DNA of 64,000 nucleotides from Linnemannia hyalina (lineage: Eukaryota > Mortierellomycota > Mortierellomycetes > Mortierellales > Mortierellaceae). The DNA is taken from the NCBI GenBank assembly GCA_019671135.1, contig JAHRHY010000018.1:62001-126000 (forward strand). Reading direction: 5' to 3'. Below, piece after piece: positions 1 to 12,256 of this stretch. Every line of letters starts with the position of its first letter. The first letter of the stretch is position 1. The notes below the pieces were generated by a model that worked only from the letters and a program-made list of their open reading frames with translations, was not told where the DNA came from and did not search any database. The translations under genes were made by a program, and so were the position numbers.

Positions 1-1350
1 ATGTTTAGAGAGGCCAGTATGTGATAGAAAATGCGAGAGACATCAGTGGCACTTCAGAGGATGGATTCTCCTGTTTGGGCCATCGTGGCACTCCAATTTG
101 TGGTTCCGAAGAGCGCCGAGGATTGCCATGGGTTTCCACAAAGAATACAGACAGGCTTGCCTTCCGCCATTACATTGTGGTCATCGTAGCTGTCTTCGCT
201 TTGCAAATATCGCAACTTGCTAAACTTTAAAAATAAACCACCTCTTTCTTCACCTGGGGTGCCTAGCTTGCTCTTGTCTTCTCATGTTATCTCGAACATC
301 TGCAGCAAAGTATCACCTCCAACTGCTGCGTGTACATGGCACGCAACATCATGAACAATGTCGATCTCACCATCACAAAGTTCAACAGAGAAGCAGAGTC
401 CAAGAATGCGTATCAGAGCAGTGCATAAGTCGGGACAAACCACAGAAGCAGAAGTGAAAACAAAAGGACGAGGAGTGACGATTCGTTAGTCCATAGATGA
501 AAGAAAGCTGGAGTGACGATTCAGAAGTCCTGAGATGAAAAAAAGCCGGACTAATGAATCGTCACTCCAGCTTTCTTTCTCTTTCTTGTCATAAAAATCA
601 ATAAAAATCTCAAAGCCTCCCTTGTGTGAGAGAGAGTGATCACTGTTTCCTTACATGAACGACAACACATAATAGGACAGCTCATTTTTTTTCGTATGCA
701 AGGAGCTGGAAGTGTGCTTGTTAGTCTGATGATGGAAAGAGTCCTGTTGCTTTCGTCAATGTTACAACTGTGAAGGAGTGAAAAAGACAACAAGAAAAGT
801 CGTATGATATGATGGTTTGAGAGTAAACGGGCAAAATTCAAAAGGCAAGCACTGTTACTCAGGGGAGAGGGTCGAAGGCCAGAGTTATAGGACCGCTGTT
901 GAGTCCTCAATCGGTACGGGGGGGAGGGGTTGTAGGTTGAGGGGGGGGGTTGATAGTCGGGGATAGTGATAATAGCGTCCTAAAGAGTCACACGAAACGA
1001 TACACTGCAGCGCGCCAGCGAAACTCTTGTCAATACTGCTCTCGTCCAAGAAGTGATGTGTAAAAGGACAAAGAGCAGACAAGAGGGCTCGGCGCACTAC
1101 TAATACACTATCTACTAAAGAATATGACTGCTGACCGAAGGCATCGCCGCCACTGCCTAGCCACCACATCTTTTTGCAACAGCAACTGCTCGGAACCCTT
1201 AACAACCTTAACTAAAGCTACAATTTCGGCAACCCCACACCAGCACTTAGTGCTCCGAGTAACGGTTCAAACAAGTCGTCCAACGACGAGAAAAAAATTG
1301 TTTTCGTTATGTTTTTTACTATGTGTCACTCTACGCAACAGCAAAAATTC
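1..1350. other. Gene-poor left edge
   Basis: I see no supported gene here. There are short open frames on both strands (for example 21-230 plus and 885-1205 minus). None has a recognisable motif, composition or splice context, so I treat them as chance. The stretch lies downstream of the minus-strand C2 gene, so part of it is probably its 3' untranslated region. The only structured element is the foldback repeat at 472-579. Confidence 0.5.
472..579. repeat. Foldback (inverted plus tandem) repeat, MITE-like
   Basis: A 21-bp end at 472-492 (GGAGTGACGATTCGTTAGTCC) has a near-exact reverse complement at 548-568, with one mismatch. Inside it, 499-522 (starting GAAAGAAAGCTGG) is perfectly inverted at 556-579. 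The left half is also a degenerate tandem duplication: the GAGTGACGATTC...AGTCC...AGATGAAA unit occurs near 473 and again near 511. RNA or DNA from this stretch could form a long hairpin. No coding capacity and no clear target-site duplication is visible. Confidence 0.7.
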
Positions 1351-2895
1351 TCAAGGGAAACTTCCTCCCAAAGAGTAGTTGTACTGCTTCAAGGGAGTGA
1401 CATGCGGTTGAGAGACAGAGCTAGGTGGTGGTCGAGAAAGATTGCCACTTGTTGGTTGAATAGGTGGCCTTCGTCCATGCACGGGTGAAGGGTGATGGTG
1501 TGGCTGTGGCTGTGGAATGGGCATGCTATTGGGCATCCCTCCAGGTCTTGGTCGTACACCGCCTGGTGGCGGGTATTGCGAAACTGGCTGACGGATAGGC
1601 GGATACGGATGACTAGCGTTAGGCATAGGAACATGCTGTCCTTGAGGTGAAGATCCTGTGTACTGGGTCGATGGTCTGAACCCAGGTGTTCCTGTCGCCA
1701 ACATTGGATTGAATCCCGGACCCATTGGCGGTGTACCATATGGTATGTTTCCGTTCATGCTGGTTATGGGTGGTTGCGGAGGTGGGTATGGGTTGTTTTG
1801 TGGGATCGGGTACGGCCGTGGCGTGTTAGTGTTATTGTTGATATGAACAGGTATTGGTGGTTGCTGTTGATGCGGAGGATATCCAGGTCTAGGTGGGCCA
1901 GGCGGTCCAAGGGGGAAGGGTGCATAGGGTCGTCCATAGTTATTTCCTGCTGGTGGGATATGTGGTAGAGGGCGAGGAGGGACGAATCCTGGTCGCTGCA
2001 TGGGCAAATGCTGGTGCAGGCGAGGATGCCCGATCGGAGGTGTCCCTGTGGATACTTGTGGAGGTGGCGCCTATGTTCGGATCAGCAACGTAAAATATTG
2101 GATCTGTCAGTGAGGCTATGGTCAAGTGTTGCTGTGGGACGCTTCTTGTCATCCTTAAACAATAGCTCCTGTGGTATCAATGGCCCGTCCTCTTTGTTGT
2201 AGTTTACCACTGCGTAGAAGGTCAGTTCGAAATAAATATCGCCAGCTACGATTCCTTTGTGCTTGATCGGGAACCATACTGTGAACAAATAAAAAATGAT
2301 AGCAAAAAGAGAGGTCAGTGTTGCTCTATCTTTCTGTCGTGGACAATGGGTTGTTGGGGGATGACTTGCCATCGAGTTCACCCTTATCGATGACTTCGTG
2401 CAGAAGCAGCGTCCCTTCGCCGATAAGTTCGTTCTTCTTTCCCTCATCAAAAACCGATACGCCCATGTCGAGCGCTCCCTGAAATACGTCCAGTCGGATC
2501 TGAAGAACAACGCACGCACACACGCACAGGCACAGCAACAAAGAGAACATGAGAAAAAAAACGTCAGTGGGAGGTTATAGCTTGTATGGACAATGCTTTG
2601 GACGACAAAGGAAACTGTGGGGAAAACAAGGAAATAAAAGATAAAAAAAAAGGCTAGACCAGGCTGGGGTATGCAAATAGCCATCACTGCCTTTTTTTTT
2701 TTTTTTTTTTTGGGAGATTACCTCTTGGTCCCATTCTGGTTCAACAGAGGCGATTAGCGACGCCCTGGTGCGTTTCTTTTGGCCACTGAGGGTGAGTTGG
2801 ATGTAGGGCGACTGTTTTCCTTTGGATCTGTTGACCAGTTTGCGTCCCTTGATGGGAATGGCGACGAGGACACCAAGTTTCCGTGGAGTTGCCAT
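1351..2895 (-). CDS. C2-domain / proline-rich protein, Inn1/Fic1-like
   Basis: Four exons: 2895-2722, 2499-2370, 2278-2208 and 2070-1351, giving 364 aa. Residues 1 to about 125 form a single C2 domain: it starts MATPRKLGVLVAIPIKGRKL, has WDQE at the exon 1 end and closes around AGDIYFELTFY. The remaining 240 residues are very rich in Pro, Gln, Gly and His, with many PxxP stretches. An N-terminal C2 followed by a PxxP tail is the layout of Inn1 (budding yeast) and Fic1 (fission yeast), which help septum ingression at the cytokinetic ring and bind SH3 partners through the tail. Intron 2 (2369-2279) begins GCAAGT, so it is a GC-AG intron. Skipping it is the only way to rejoin the conserved C2 strand VWFPIKHKG. 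The acceptor of intron 3 is the weakest call (TACATAG-like context). The function is inferred by architecture. Confidence 0.8.
2279..2369 (-). other. GC-AG intron in the C2-domain gene
   Basis: On the minus strand the exon ends GATG and the intron starts GCAAGT and ends TTCACAG. The frame closes exactly across it (130 nt + 71 nt = 67 codons). No GT donor nearby would preserve the C2 fold. GCAAGT is the usual donor of the minor GC-AG class, spliced by the U2 spliceosome. Confidence 0.75.
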
Positions 2896-3783
2896 CCTGA
2901 GTTTTGTTGGCGGTCTTTTGGGCGTGGTGGCGGTGAATAAAAAAAAGAAAGGGTTGGGGTCCTGTGTATCAGCAGAAGGAGGAAACGGACAAAAGTTGGC
3001 AAGGAGAAAGAGTGAGTGAGTGAACAGAGTGTGAGAGTGTGAGAGAGTGTGGATGGCGAAAGAGAGGAGGAAGAGCAGCAAGGATATATAATATGAAAGG
3101 AGAGCGGGAAAGAAGGTTGCAGAGTGGAGAGATTGATATTACAGGAGGGGTGTCGAAATGTTGAAGAAAAAGAAAAGAGAACAAGAAGTGACAGCGAAGG
3201 AAAAAAAAGAATTTTAATCGATGGCATGCATGCTCGTTGCTGTTATGTCTGTGATACTGTGTCCTCCTTCCTTTCAGCACGGTTGTTCGAACCACCGCTG
3301 CAGGCGTCCGCCCCGGTGCTGATCAGGACTTTTTCTTCCTTTCGTGAGTGATGACCCACTTAGCCTATCTTATGCATATGTACCTACTTCCCAGTCGTGG
3401 TGCCCTTTTGTTGTCTCTCTTTCTCTCCATGTCTCTGCCGCAACGCCTTACTCGTACATTCCTTTCCGTTACTCAGGGCAGATCGTCATCCAGTCCACTC
3501 CAGTCCAGCCCTCTCTTGACGTACTTAGCAGTGCCTGTTGCCAAGTATTTGATTATGAAAGAAAGCTTTCGTTTTTATTAATGTTCATACGGCCTCAGGT
3601 TAGGAGATGAGAAAGAAAAAAAGATGTACAGGGTTGACAAATGTATGTATATATATATAGAAGGGGGACGGCGAGTGCACCCTGTCAATACTCTTGCTGT
3701 CCATGAGAAAGAGCGAGAGATAAAAAGGCGAATCAGTCAGTAAAGTCCATATGTGCAAAAAGGAGGAATCAATAGCACCTTGC
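2896..3783. other. Intergenic, promoter of the C2 gene
   Basis: This gap lies between two minus-strand genes, upstream of the C2 gene and downstream of the R-SNARE. The 200 bp before the C2 start is strongly purine-rich on the plus strand (CT-rich leader on the coding strand), as with most genes here. A short TA repeat, a run of ATATAT, sits at about 3648-3659. No further gene is supported. Confidence 0.5.
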
Positions 3784-4974
3784 TCACTTTTGTGATTTGA
3801 CGATGGGGACGATGATAATGACGAGTAACAGGATGACTCCCACGGCCACAATCAGGCGCCACTTCATGTTCTTCCACCACATCTGACGACGGACGCCAGA
3901 GGCTCCCTTTCTGAACTGGACAGCACCCTGCTCAAGGTCGGCTATTTGGTTGATAGACACATAATCATGAATGAAGATGGCGTTAATTAGTGTATATGGA
4001 GCGCACATTAGTGTCAATCAAAACAACGTCCAAGGAGTGAGAAAGGAAGAGAAGTAGAAAACAGCAACAGTACAAACAAAACAATACACACACACAAGCG
4101 TCTCCTGGCGTTCAACCGGTGCGAATTGGAATATTTATGAGTGGGACGTGAATACGCGGGACACCAAGGAAACTTACTTGTCTTGTGCTGAAGGGTGTCC
4201 AACTTCTCGCCGCGGTCCCTGACAGAGTCAATCTATTTCCAGACACCAACAATAAAAAAAACACGGCTGTCAGTTGCTATTGCTTGTTCATACTGAAAAC
4301 AAAAAAGGATGAAAGATGTTTGTTCATCCCATAAAAGAGAGAGAAAAAGTGCGAGGGACATACGTTCTGTTGCATGATTCCAACGACATCGTTGACCTGC
4401 TGCTGGAGCTGAGCGGTCTTGGCGGATGGGCCGGGATGAGGATCGTAGGGGGTCGACCTATTGAACGTGGACAAAGAGAGTGTGGGGTGTTAGCTTAAAA
4501 TATGTCCTTTGTCCTCTCCTACTGCTTTACTTGTTGCGGTTGCTGCTGTTGCTTTATACTGTTGCTGGTTGTTGTCGTTGTCGTGAAACCTTTTTTTTTT
4601 TTTTTTTTTTGTTTTCTTCCCGTTGAGGTAAAAGGGGGGCAGGAAGGCCAGAGAGACAGAGCGAATGCGGAGTCTTTGAGCTTCCTTGCTTTTTTTTTTT
4701 TTTTTTCTTGCTCCGGTCAAACAGTCAGGCACGGTGTGTATATGTACGCAGTACAGTGAACGAGCGACAAGAAAAACAAAAAGAGAGCAGGGGGGTGTGC
4801 GAGAGAGAGAGAGCGAGAGAGCGGGAGAGAGAAAGCGTGCTTTGACGTGGGGGCAAGTACAAGGAAAGAGGGGGAGAGTGGAAAACGAAAAAAAGAGAGC
4901 AGAGCAATGACAATGACAGCGATATAGTGAGCGCCTGTTGTGTGGGTGCCCTTGCTTTTGTTGTATACTTACAT
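3784..4974 (-). CDS. R-SNARE, synaptobrevin/Snc type
   Basis: Coding exons: 4974-4973 (only the AT of the start codon), 4457-4364, 4232-4178 and 3941-3784, giving 102 aa starting MSTPYDPHPGPSAK. This is a v-SNARE of the Snc1/Snc2/VAMP family, which drives fusion of Golgi-derived secretory vesicles and endosomes with the plasma membrane. The SNARE helix runs from about residue 16 to 75 with the zero-layer arginine in SVRDRGEKLD. A juxtamembrane WWKNMKW follows, then a C-terminal tail anchor (LIVAVGVILLLVIIIVPIV), and it ends SQK. Length matches the family (about 100-120 aa). The initiating ATG is divided by a 515-nt intron (4972-4458): exon 1 ends AAT and exon 2 starts with G. An upstream in-frame start exists in the CT-rich leader but would add an implausible low-complexity N-terminus. 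Confidence 0.85.
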
Positions 4975-5652
4975 TGGGGATGGAGGTGGAGGTGGTGATA
5001 AAAGAAGGGTAAAAGTAAGGGAGAGAGGGAGGGAGGAAGAGAAAGGGAGGAGAGGGATGGGAGGGATGATGATGATGAGACGAAAGAAGAGAGAAGAGAG
5101 AAGAGGGAGGAAGAGAGAAAAATATAAAAAGAAGAGGACACACAAACAAGGAAAAAATGGTATCTTGTCGAGTCGACTCTCTGTCTCTCTACCTCTCATC
5201 CTTTTTTCTTATGGTGTGGTGTTTTTTGTTCCTTGCTCGTGCCTCCGTTCCTCATCCTTCAGGTCCACTTTTATTTTTTTTTCCTCTCACTCGACACAGC
5301 CGAAAAAGGGGAAAGGGGGAAAGGGGCGGAAAAGTGGCCTGGGTCCATCACAGTGATATCACATGACACATACACTACCGAAAAAAACCCCCCTTAAGAA
5401 CCGCACTAACTGCGTGTAAAAATGTCGGGGATTTCTACACAACCACGCACAGCCCCTCTCGTGGCACTTTTGTTATCCCGCCCTGCTTTTTTTTTATTCT
5501 TTTGTAAAGTGTAAAAGGGGAAGAAGTTTGCTTGTCGCAAGTAAAAGTAGAGGAACATATTGAACTAGGAACAGCCATTGATACGCGATATAGAACACCT
5601 ATCAGACTGTGACACCAGACACGGCTGGCTGGCTGGCTAACAGACACTTTCT
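4975..5652. other. Intergenic and 5' leader of the R-SNARE
   Basis: The coding strand (minus) from 5150 to 4975 is an almost pure CT-rich leader, typical of strongly expressed genes in this window. The rest separates the SNARE promoter from the 3' end of the TFIIIC gene. Poly-T/poly-A runs are present inside the first SNARE intron at 4591-4610 and 4690-4706. No gene is supported. Confidence 0.5.
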
Positions 5653-8600
5653 CTAGCCTGACCGCAACTTCTTGCTCAACCTCTCAACCTCCTCTTCATC
5701 CTCGTCCTCTTCTTCCTCATCTTCGTCTTCCTCTTCCTCTTCGTCCTCCTTCTCATCCTCATATCCTTCCTCGTCCTCTCCATCCCCATCGACATCGTCA
5801 TCATCATCGTCGTCCTCTTCCTCCTCCTCATCCAAATCGCCTTCCTCGCTCTCCCTAGGTCCACCTGCCGATGGTCCTTGGCGTGGTTGATTATGACGTT
5901 TCGGAGACTTGCCCTCTCTAGCTACCTCAACAAGGGCCGTGTCAATGTAAAGATAGTATGACGGTTGAGGAAACAGGTTCGTCACCTTTCGAGCATCAAT
6001 CGTGTCCCGGTCACATTGAACATACACGCCCCTCTTCGAGAACAGCGACGGTGCCTTGGGCTGAATACCGTGTCGCGCCTCAATTGCGCCTCGCTCTTCC
6101 AACTCCTCAAGTAGCTCCTCCATCTCTGTACCGAACACAATCTTGTGGAAATGGGTCAACAGCGCGCCCTATTCATCCATGTTATCATAATGTGATGCAC
6201 CGATTAATATTTTTAAAGCATGGAATCAAATCAAACAAATAAAGAAACTCAAACAAACAGCAAGAACGAGAAAATATACCTTCGAGACACCGGGGCGGTC
6301 AACGATGTAGGTGAGAACCGCATGGAGAGCCTTCTCGAAAGTCGATTTGTCGAAACCACCATCAAGGCTCCTCCACATACGAGGCACTAGGCAGCTCCAA
6401 GGACAGGCTGATGGGTTCCTTGCAGCACTGAACCCCTCCTCCCCAAGACCAGCCCGCCTAACCGCCGTCTTATAGTCAACAGTCCAAGTCTGGTGCCATC
6501 CAAACACCACATATCGGCGCTGAGCCATGCCAACCTTCATCAGGACTGCTTTGTCACCTCCTTCAAGCGTTCGGATACATCCCATGAGCTCTTGATCCGA
6601 TGCAGTAAATCCTGCTCGAACCACAGCGTCCTAGCAAGTCGAGACAAAGAGAAGAGACAGGTTGGGTTTTTGTCCATTCGCACATACATTCGGTGCTGTG
6701 CATATGACCTTTTCAGTTACCTTGATGTCTTGCAAGAGCATGCCAGAGTTCTCAGAGCACGAGATAACGTCATAGACGGTTCGGCTCAGGCGGCCAGTTT
6801 CCTTGTTTTGACAGCCTTCAACCATCCCCGCCAGCTCCTTGGCTGACCAATCTCGAGCTATTGCCCAAGGATCCACCGCAGTCTCTGTACCAGATTCAGA
6901 TGCTTCACCCTGCGCAATAAGCAGCTGGATGCCCTCTCCTCGCAGGTCAACTCCCGATGCCTTTGCGCCTTCCTGATTCTTCTGGTTCCCGGTCATTGCT
7001 GCACGAGTCATTGATGGCAAAGAGACCCTCTTGCTCTTCAGCAGTATATCAAAGTGCAGGATCACACCATGATCATCAGTTCCTGTAGCTCCCGTTTCGT
7101 TGCTTGGCGGTCTCATCGAAACCTCCATCCCATCCGTGGCGATTTCGTTCATAAGCACCATCATCTCAGAAGGTCCGGCGTCGACCTGGAAGAGCCGTTC
7201 CTTGGTCTTGCGAGAAAAATCATCCACCTCCGCCGCCGCAAGGGTCATCTTTCTGGGAACCGATCCTGCCATCACCAGCGTGAACCGCTCTGCGCGTCGG
7301 ACCTTTTGACCGGGGATTCGATACGACATCGACTTTACACTCGACAACACCTTCCAGTCTTTCGCCAACGAGCAAGTGTCCTTCAACTTGTCGTAGGGGA
7401 ACGACTCCAGAATCGCGCGAGTGAGCTCCTTGGTTCGCTTCTCCCGAGGCATGCTGTAAATGGCCTTGATAACTCCGAGGATGACGTGTTCCTGGGCTAG
7501 TCGTTCCTCTCGAACCTTAACCGTGACAACACGACGATCCCCTTGACTCTCCAGAGAAATATCGACACTGCGGGACTTACTCAAATCATCACTCCTTTCA
7601 TCAAGCTCCTTCTCGATACTCGATCGCAGGGTTGCGGGGACCTGCGTCAGTACTACCATGCGTCGAGGTAGGGACATTTCGGCATGAAGTCTGTCCTCGA
7701 CGTACAGCTTGGAATACGGATCTGAGTGACGAACGAGATACAACTTTTCGATATCTTCGGGATCTGCAAGCAGGGGTTCAGACGGTATAGCCTCGGAACC
7801 GCTAAAAATAAATGACGAAACAAGAGGTAGTTAATATCAAACGCTTGGAGGACGAAGGTAGAAAAGTAGCATTCAACAGGCAAAGTGACGTGGTCGGGGT
7901 CAACGCCAAGGGAGACTTACGCTGGCTGTTCCAAAGTAGGTCGAAAGTAGGTCATGATGGGGCGCGGATCGAAGAACTGGAGGTTGGGATCAACAGAGAA
8001 CCGTTGAGAGATTTCCGGGAAGGCTTGGCCAAACTGGACAATGTAACTCTCAACACGATTTGAGAGCGTTGTCTCTTTCATTAGCTTGTCGTACCGATGG
8101 CGGCAGATCTCAGGCGTCCGATGTCCATCCAGCGCGCGAGAGACACCATGCCAACTGAAACGAAGGTTGAGAGCTCTCGAGATGTATCGTGTGATTGCCA
8201 TCGCCAGCAACATCTTGTCGTCCTCTGCATCCGTCCAAGGCACCCTTGCAGCGCGCTGCTTCTTGGGCTGGCCGACCGCATAGCCTCCTGGAGTCTTGAT
8301 GGAGCCATTATTGTCCGCGATCTCCAATGTGGATGCAGCAGGCTTCTTCGGCGCGGTAGCACTGCTGCCTGGGCGGGCGGACGAAGATGGGACAAGACTC
8401 CTTGATGTAGTGGACACTTTCTGCTCCTTGAGGTCCCTGAGCGCATCGTCCTTTGACAAGACCTCCTTTTCTTTGCCCTTCCTACCAGCTTTCTCGTCGC
8501 CAAAGTCTTCTGCTTCCCGATTAAACTTCCTCACGCTGTCATTTTTGGATTTCAGGCTCGCAGGAGTAGCCCCGACCTTGCTCAAACGTGTCAGTCTTGT

Positions 8601-11600
8601 CCGTCCGCTACTGTCTCTGGCGAGAGGGTCGTTGTACCATGCCATCGCGACCGCCTTGTAGAACTGGACGACATGGTCAATGGGCAATCCTGTCTCCTTG
8701 ATAATGGTGCTCATCCTCGCGTCCTTGATGTTGGGGACAAACCGAGTCGTCTTGTTGACGTATTTCATGAGCGCTTCCCGCTGGATCGGAGTCACTCGGA
8801 GAGAATCCGCCCAGATACGACGATTGCACAAGTTGCGCAAAAAGGTCGCACGGATATCAGTCCACGGTCTGAAGGATGACTTGGAGACCGGACCCTCGTC
8901 GGGGACCCTCATAGATGATGCCGTAGCTTGGAGATCTGTCCAGAACTCTTTGCAGCCGCTCGGCGACATCACGTCGTAGGTCTTGCGTCCTGCCAGGTCC
9001 TCATCGATGAGCTCTGGAGTAATGGAATGGAGCGGAGCTCGCACATTCAAATGCAGTTCGTACTGAGTGTTGAGGACGAGATGATTCTGGGCGTACTTGA
9101 GGGGTTCCTGACCATTCGGAGGGGCCTCGAGGGGTGACACAAGTCCCAGAGCATCCAAGATCTCGAGAGCCTCGCGGAGACGCCGCTTGAAGTTGGCATT
9201 CGGCATTGTGATATGGCGCATGTGGTCCGGGAGCGTACACAATGCGGCGTTGGATTCCTTGTTTGCATCCAAGTAGTCTCCATTCTCCGCCGTCGGCTCC
9301 TGGACAAAGCCAACAACTATGAGGAACACGCGAAGAGGCAGAATCTCAAAAACCGGGGCGGTGTTGAATACATTGGTTCGGACGGAGAAGGTGAATAGCC
9401 TCTTATCGCGGACTTCCATCTTGTCGAGGAGGAACCGATGGAATACAAGGGCGCGCATCATCTTGGCGTGTATCCAGCCGTATTCGGTCGAGTAATCTCC
9501 TCCGTCCTGAGCGTACACCTTGGTCTTGCTCTCGTGCTCCTTGGGCTTGACCGTTCCGACGTCGGCAAATGGGACGTTCGGACCCTTGTAGAATTCACCG
9601 CCGAGCCGTTGCTGCATCTCGTCCAGAGTTTCGACTTCGAGAGACACCTTCTCGATCCGCTGCATCGGTTTGTTGGCCAAGGCCCCAAAGAGGAGATGCC
9701 TGGAACTACAATCTTTGACAAAGGCTTTAGCCTCATCCGACTCTGGGTCAACGTCTGGGTGAAGAACAAACGTCTTGGAGACCAATCCGCCACCGGGCGA
9801 CGGGATGTTACTGATTTTGAACAACTTCACAAGTCCTTCCTGCTCCAAGATGCTGATAGTCCTGTAGAGTGTCTTCCTGTCGATAACACTCGAGAGCTCC
9901 TGGTCCGGGTACAATCTCGCCTTGACTGTCTGATACTCCATAACAAGAGACGAATGAAGCTCCGCCATCCTCTTCTCCTCAATGATCGTCAGCAGGATCC
10001 TCCGTCGTCGAAGAACCTCAACCGAGACAAACTTCTCCCGGATGGCAGAGGAGGACGCTTTAGTGAGAGTCGAGACTGGGGCCGGAACAGGTGGGTGCGA
10101 GGATGACGAGGACGCAGAAGCTCCTTCCGAAGTAGATGACGAATTCTGGCTAAAATTGTCGAGGGCCCCCGTAGTGATACTGTCAACAGTGGTATTGGTA
10201 GCGGGATGATGTGTTGCGGCAGTGTCGCTCAATGTGGGTGCCTGAGTGGTTTCTTTTGATTTTTTTGAACCTGACGATGAGGCGGCGCTGGGGGCGGCCT
10301 TTGTCCGCGCCAAATGATCCTTGTGGTCATCCGTGATCCCCTCCTTGTAGGCATCCTGAGAGTAGTACCGGTAACGACGCTCCCGACCAACAAACTCCAC
10401 TACGCGGTTGATCAACGGCTGTTCCGAGTCAGGGACCGGCTTGCAAAGTGTATCCAGAATGCGAGCAAGCAGTCGATTATTCAGCATGTTCAAGCCATGG
10501 CGAATTTCCTACAACAGTTGCAAACCATAGGCCGTTAGTTTTGCGAAGCGCCTGGGTGCGAAGGATCAGAAAGAGTGGTTGACATGAACTATGTATATTG
10601 GTAGGCACCTTAGCGATAATTCCTTGCTTCTTCGAATCCACAATGAGCTTGTAGACTTGGTGCTCGATCGACGTGTCGATGCAGATTCCGCTCTGTGGTG
10701 TGTCGTCTGCAATGACGTTTCTCAAGTTCAGCTGGTCCTTCTCGTTCTCTACAAAGCGGACAAAATGTTTTTACTCGTTAGCGTTGAATCCTACATGTCC
10801 ATGGTGTGCCTGTTTCATGTGGATGCATGGAACTGAAAAGAGCCATCACTGCATCAAAGAGACTTACGGTCTACGGACATGTTTGCGCCGTATGGACGCA
10901 GCAGCTGAATGCACCGATTGAGGCCCTCCACCTGGACGCGCTTGATGTACTTGAGCTTGCACAGCAACTCAATCTGTCGATTAAACCATCGATTTTGAAC
11001 AGTGTTCATATCGGTCAAGTCCTAGTTGAGCGATGAATGAAACAAAAGCGCGTGTTAGTAAAAAAGACGATACTATCTAAATACATAATAGACCTCCATT
11101 TATACGCTCCACTGAACACGTCACGTACTAGCGCCTTGTGGATGTCTTCGATCATCATGACCTGATTTTTGGCACGGCCGAGGATGTCGGTCAGTTTCTG
11201 CTTGATGAGGCCGCTGTAGTAGCTGACCTTCTTGCTCTCCGTCTTCAGCAGACCCTCGAAGCGTTTCCCTCCATCTCCTGTGACCACCTGTCGGCCTGCA
11301 CTGGAAAAGGTCTCCTCCGAGTTCATTCCGATGTAGCCAGCATTCTTCTTAGCAAACTTTTTATGCAGGCAGAGCAGGGTGTACTTTCCTTCGGTTGTGA
11401 CTGGGATCTTGACGATAAGTTTCAGTTCAATCAGGACCTTGAGAAAGTGGAACATGCTCCGTGGGTCGATGTCGTGATGTTTGGCCAACTGAGCCTGAGT
11501 CGCGCCAAGCTCGCGTGCCGCGGTGATGTTTTGAAGGATCTGGAAGGCCTGAGTCGAGACCGAAGAGACGGCCTCACCCGCGTTCCCAAGGACAGCCGAA

Positions 11601-12256
11601 CGCTGTCGCTCTGTAGTCGCGACAATCCGCAAAGAGTCCTTATATTGGCTTATCACTGCCTTGTAGTGGATCTCCTCTGGGTCAAGGGACGCCAACTCGC
11701 TGAAAGGGACCGAACACGCTCTCAGCTATAGAAGATGTTCACAAGAATCAGATGTAGTAGGTAGGTTAGATAGGTGCATTGACGTATGCCTTGCCAATGT
11801 GACTACACCTCATGAAACGTTAACATTGCGTCCTCTTGAATGCAAAGAGCCATGGTCTTCCTTACCACGTCGCTCTGGACAGCAATTGGGCTGGGTTTGG
11901 TGTGTTTATAGAAATATGTGTCATCCTCCTGGATAAAGTTGTTCCAAAAGAACTGTCTAAACCGCTCGTCAGACTGCTTGAGCGACGGCGTCGCAGATGT
12001 GGTAGCAGTATTGGCCTGTGGTTGGCCTCTGCTCCGGAACTCGTCGACCAAATACCAAAATCGGGTCCAGCTGCAGCCTATAGTTTGAAAGAGTCGAGAA
12101 GTCGTCCGAGTCAACAAGAATTCATTCTGTTTGCCAAGAAGGAGAACATGCAAGCAGTTCCTTGCAAGTGAAAAAAAAGAAGTTCGTTTCCTTGGGCGTA
12201 CCAGATTCGCCGTCGAGAGCAATCTCGTTCTGGACATGCAGCACCAAGTCGTCCAT
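5653..12256 (-). CDS. TFIIIC B-block-binding subunit (Tfc3/Sfc3/GTF3C1 type)
   Basis: A many-exon gene of roughly 1,900 codons; the last two exons are 6630-6280 and 6168-5653. The chosen start reads MDDLVLHVQNEIALDGESG and the donor follows immediately (GAATCTG|GTACGC). Around 11600-11340 there is a B-block-type winged helix (QAFQILQNITAARELGATQ, then RSMFHFLKVL). Another helix-turn-helix-like region (LYRTISILEQEGLVKLF) lies near 9850. A Myb/SANT-like segment (PWTDAEDDKMLL ... GHRTPEICRHRYDKL) sits at about 8270-8080. The C-terminus (about 5850-5690) is a long Asp/Glu run followed by a basic end (KKLRSG). Tfc3 is the TFIIIC subunit that contacts the tRNA-gene B box and recruits TFIIIB for RNA polymerase III. 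Length is closer to animal GTF3C1 than to yeast Tfc3. Internal exon borders were only partly resolved. Confidence 0.8.

Noticed and set aside
3270..3310. tRNA-like GGTTGTTCGAACCACC
   Set aside because: There is no cloverleaf around it: no acceptor stem or anticodon arm at the right distance. Other TTCGAA/TTCAAAT sites were checked by eye with the same result, and no tRNA was found in the window.
4490..5356. Several 70-220 aa open frames on both strands
   Set aside because: They are Ser/Leu/Phe or Arg/Glu/Lys-rich translations of the CT-rich leader and the poly-T tracts in the first intron of the R-SNARE.
8081..10209. Plus-strand and alternative-frame open frames inside the TFIIIC gene (for example 9438-10106)
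   Set aside because: They lie antisense to a long exon with clear domain content and have no independent motifs or splice context.
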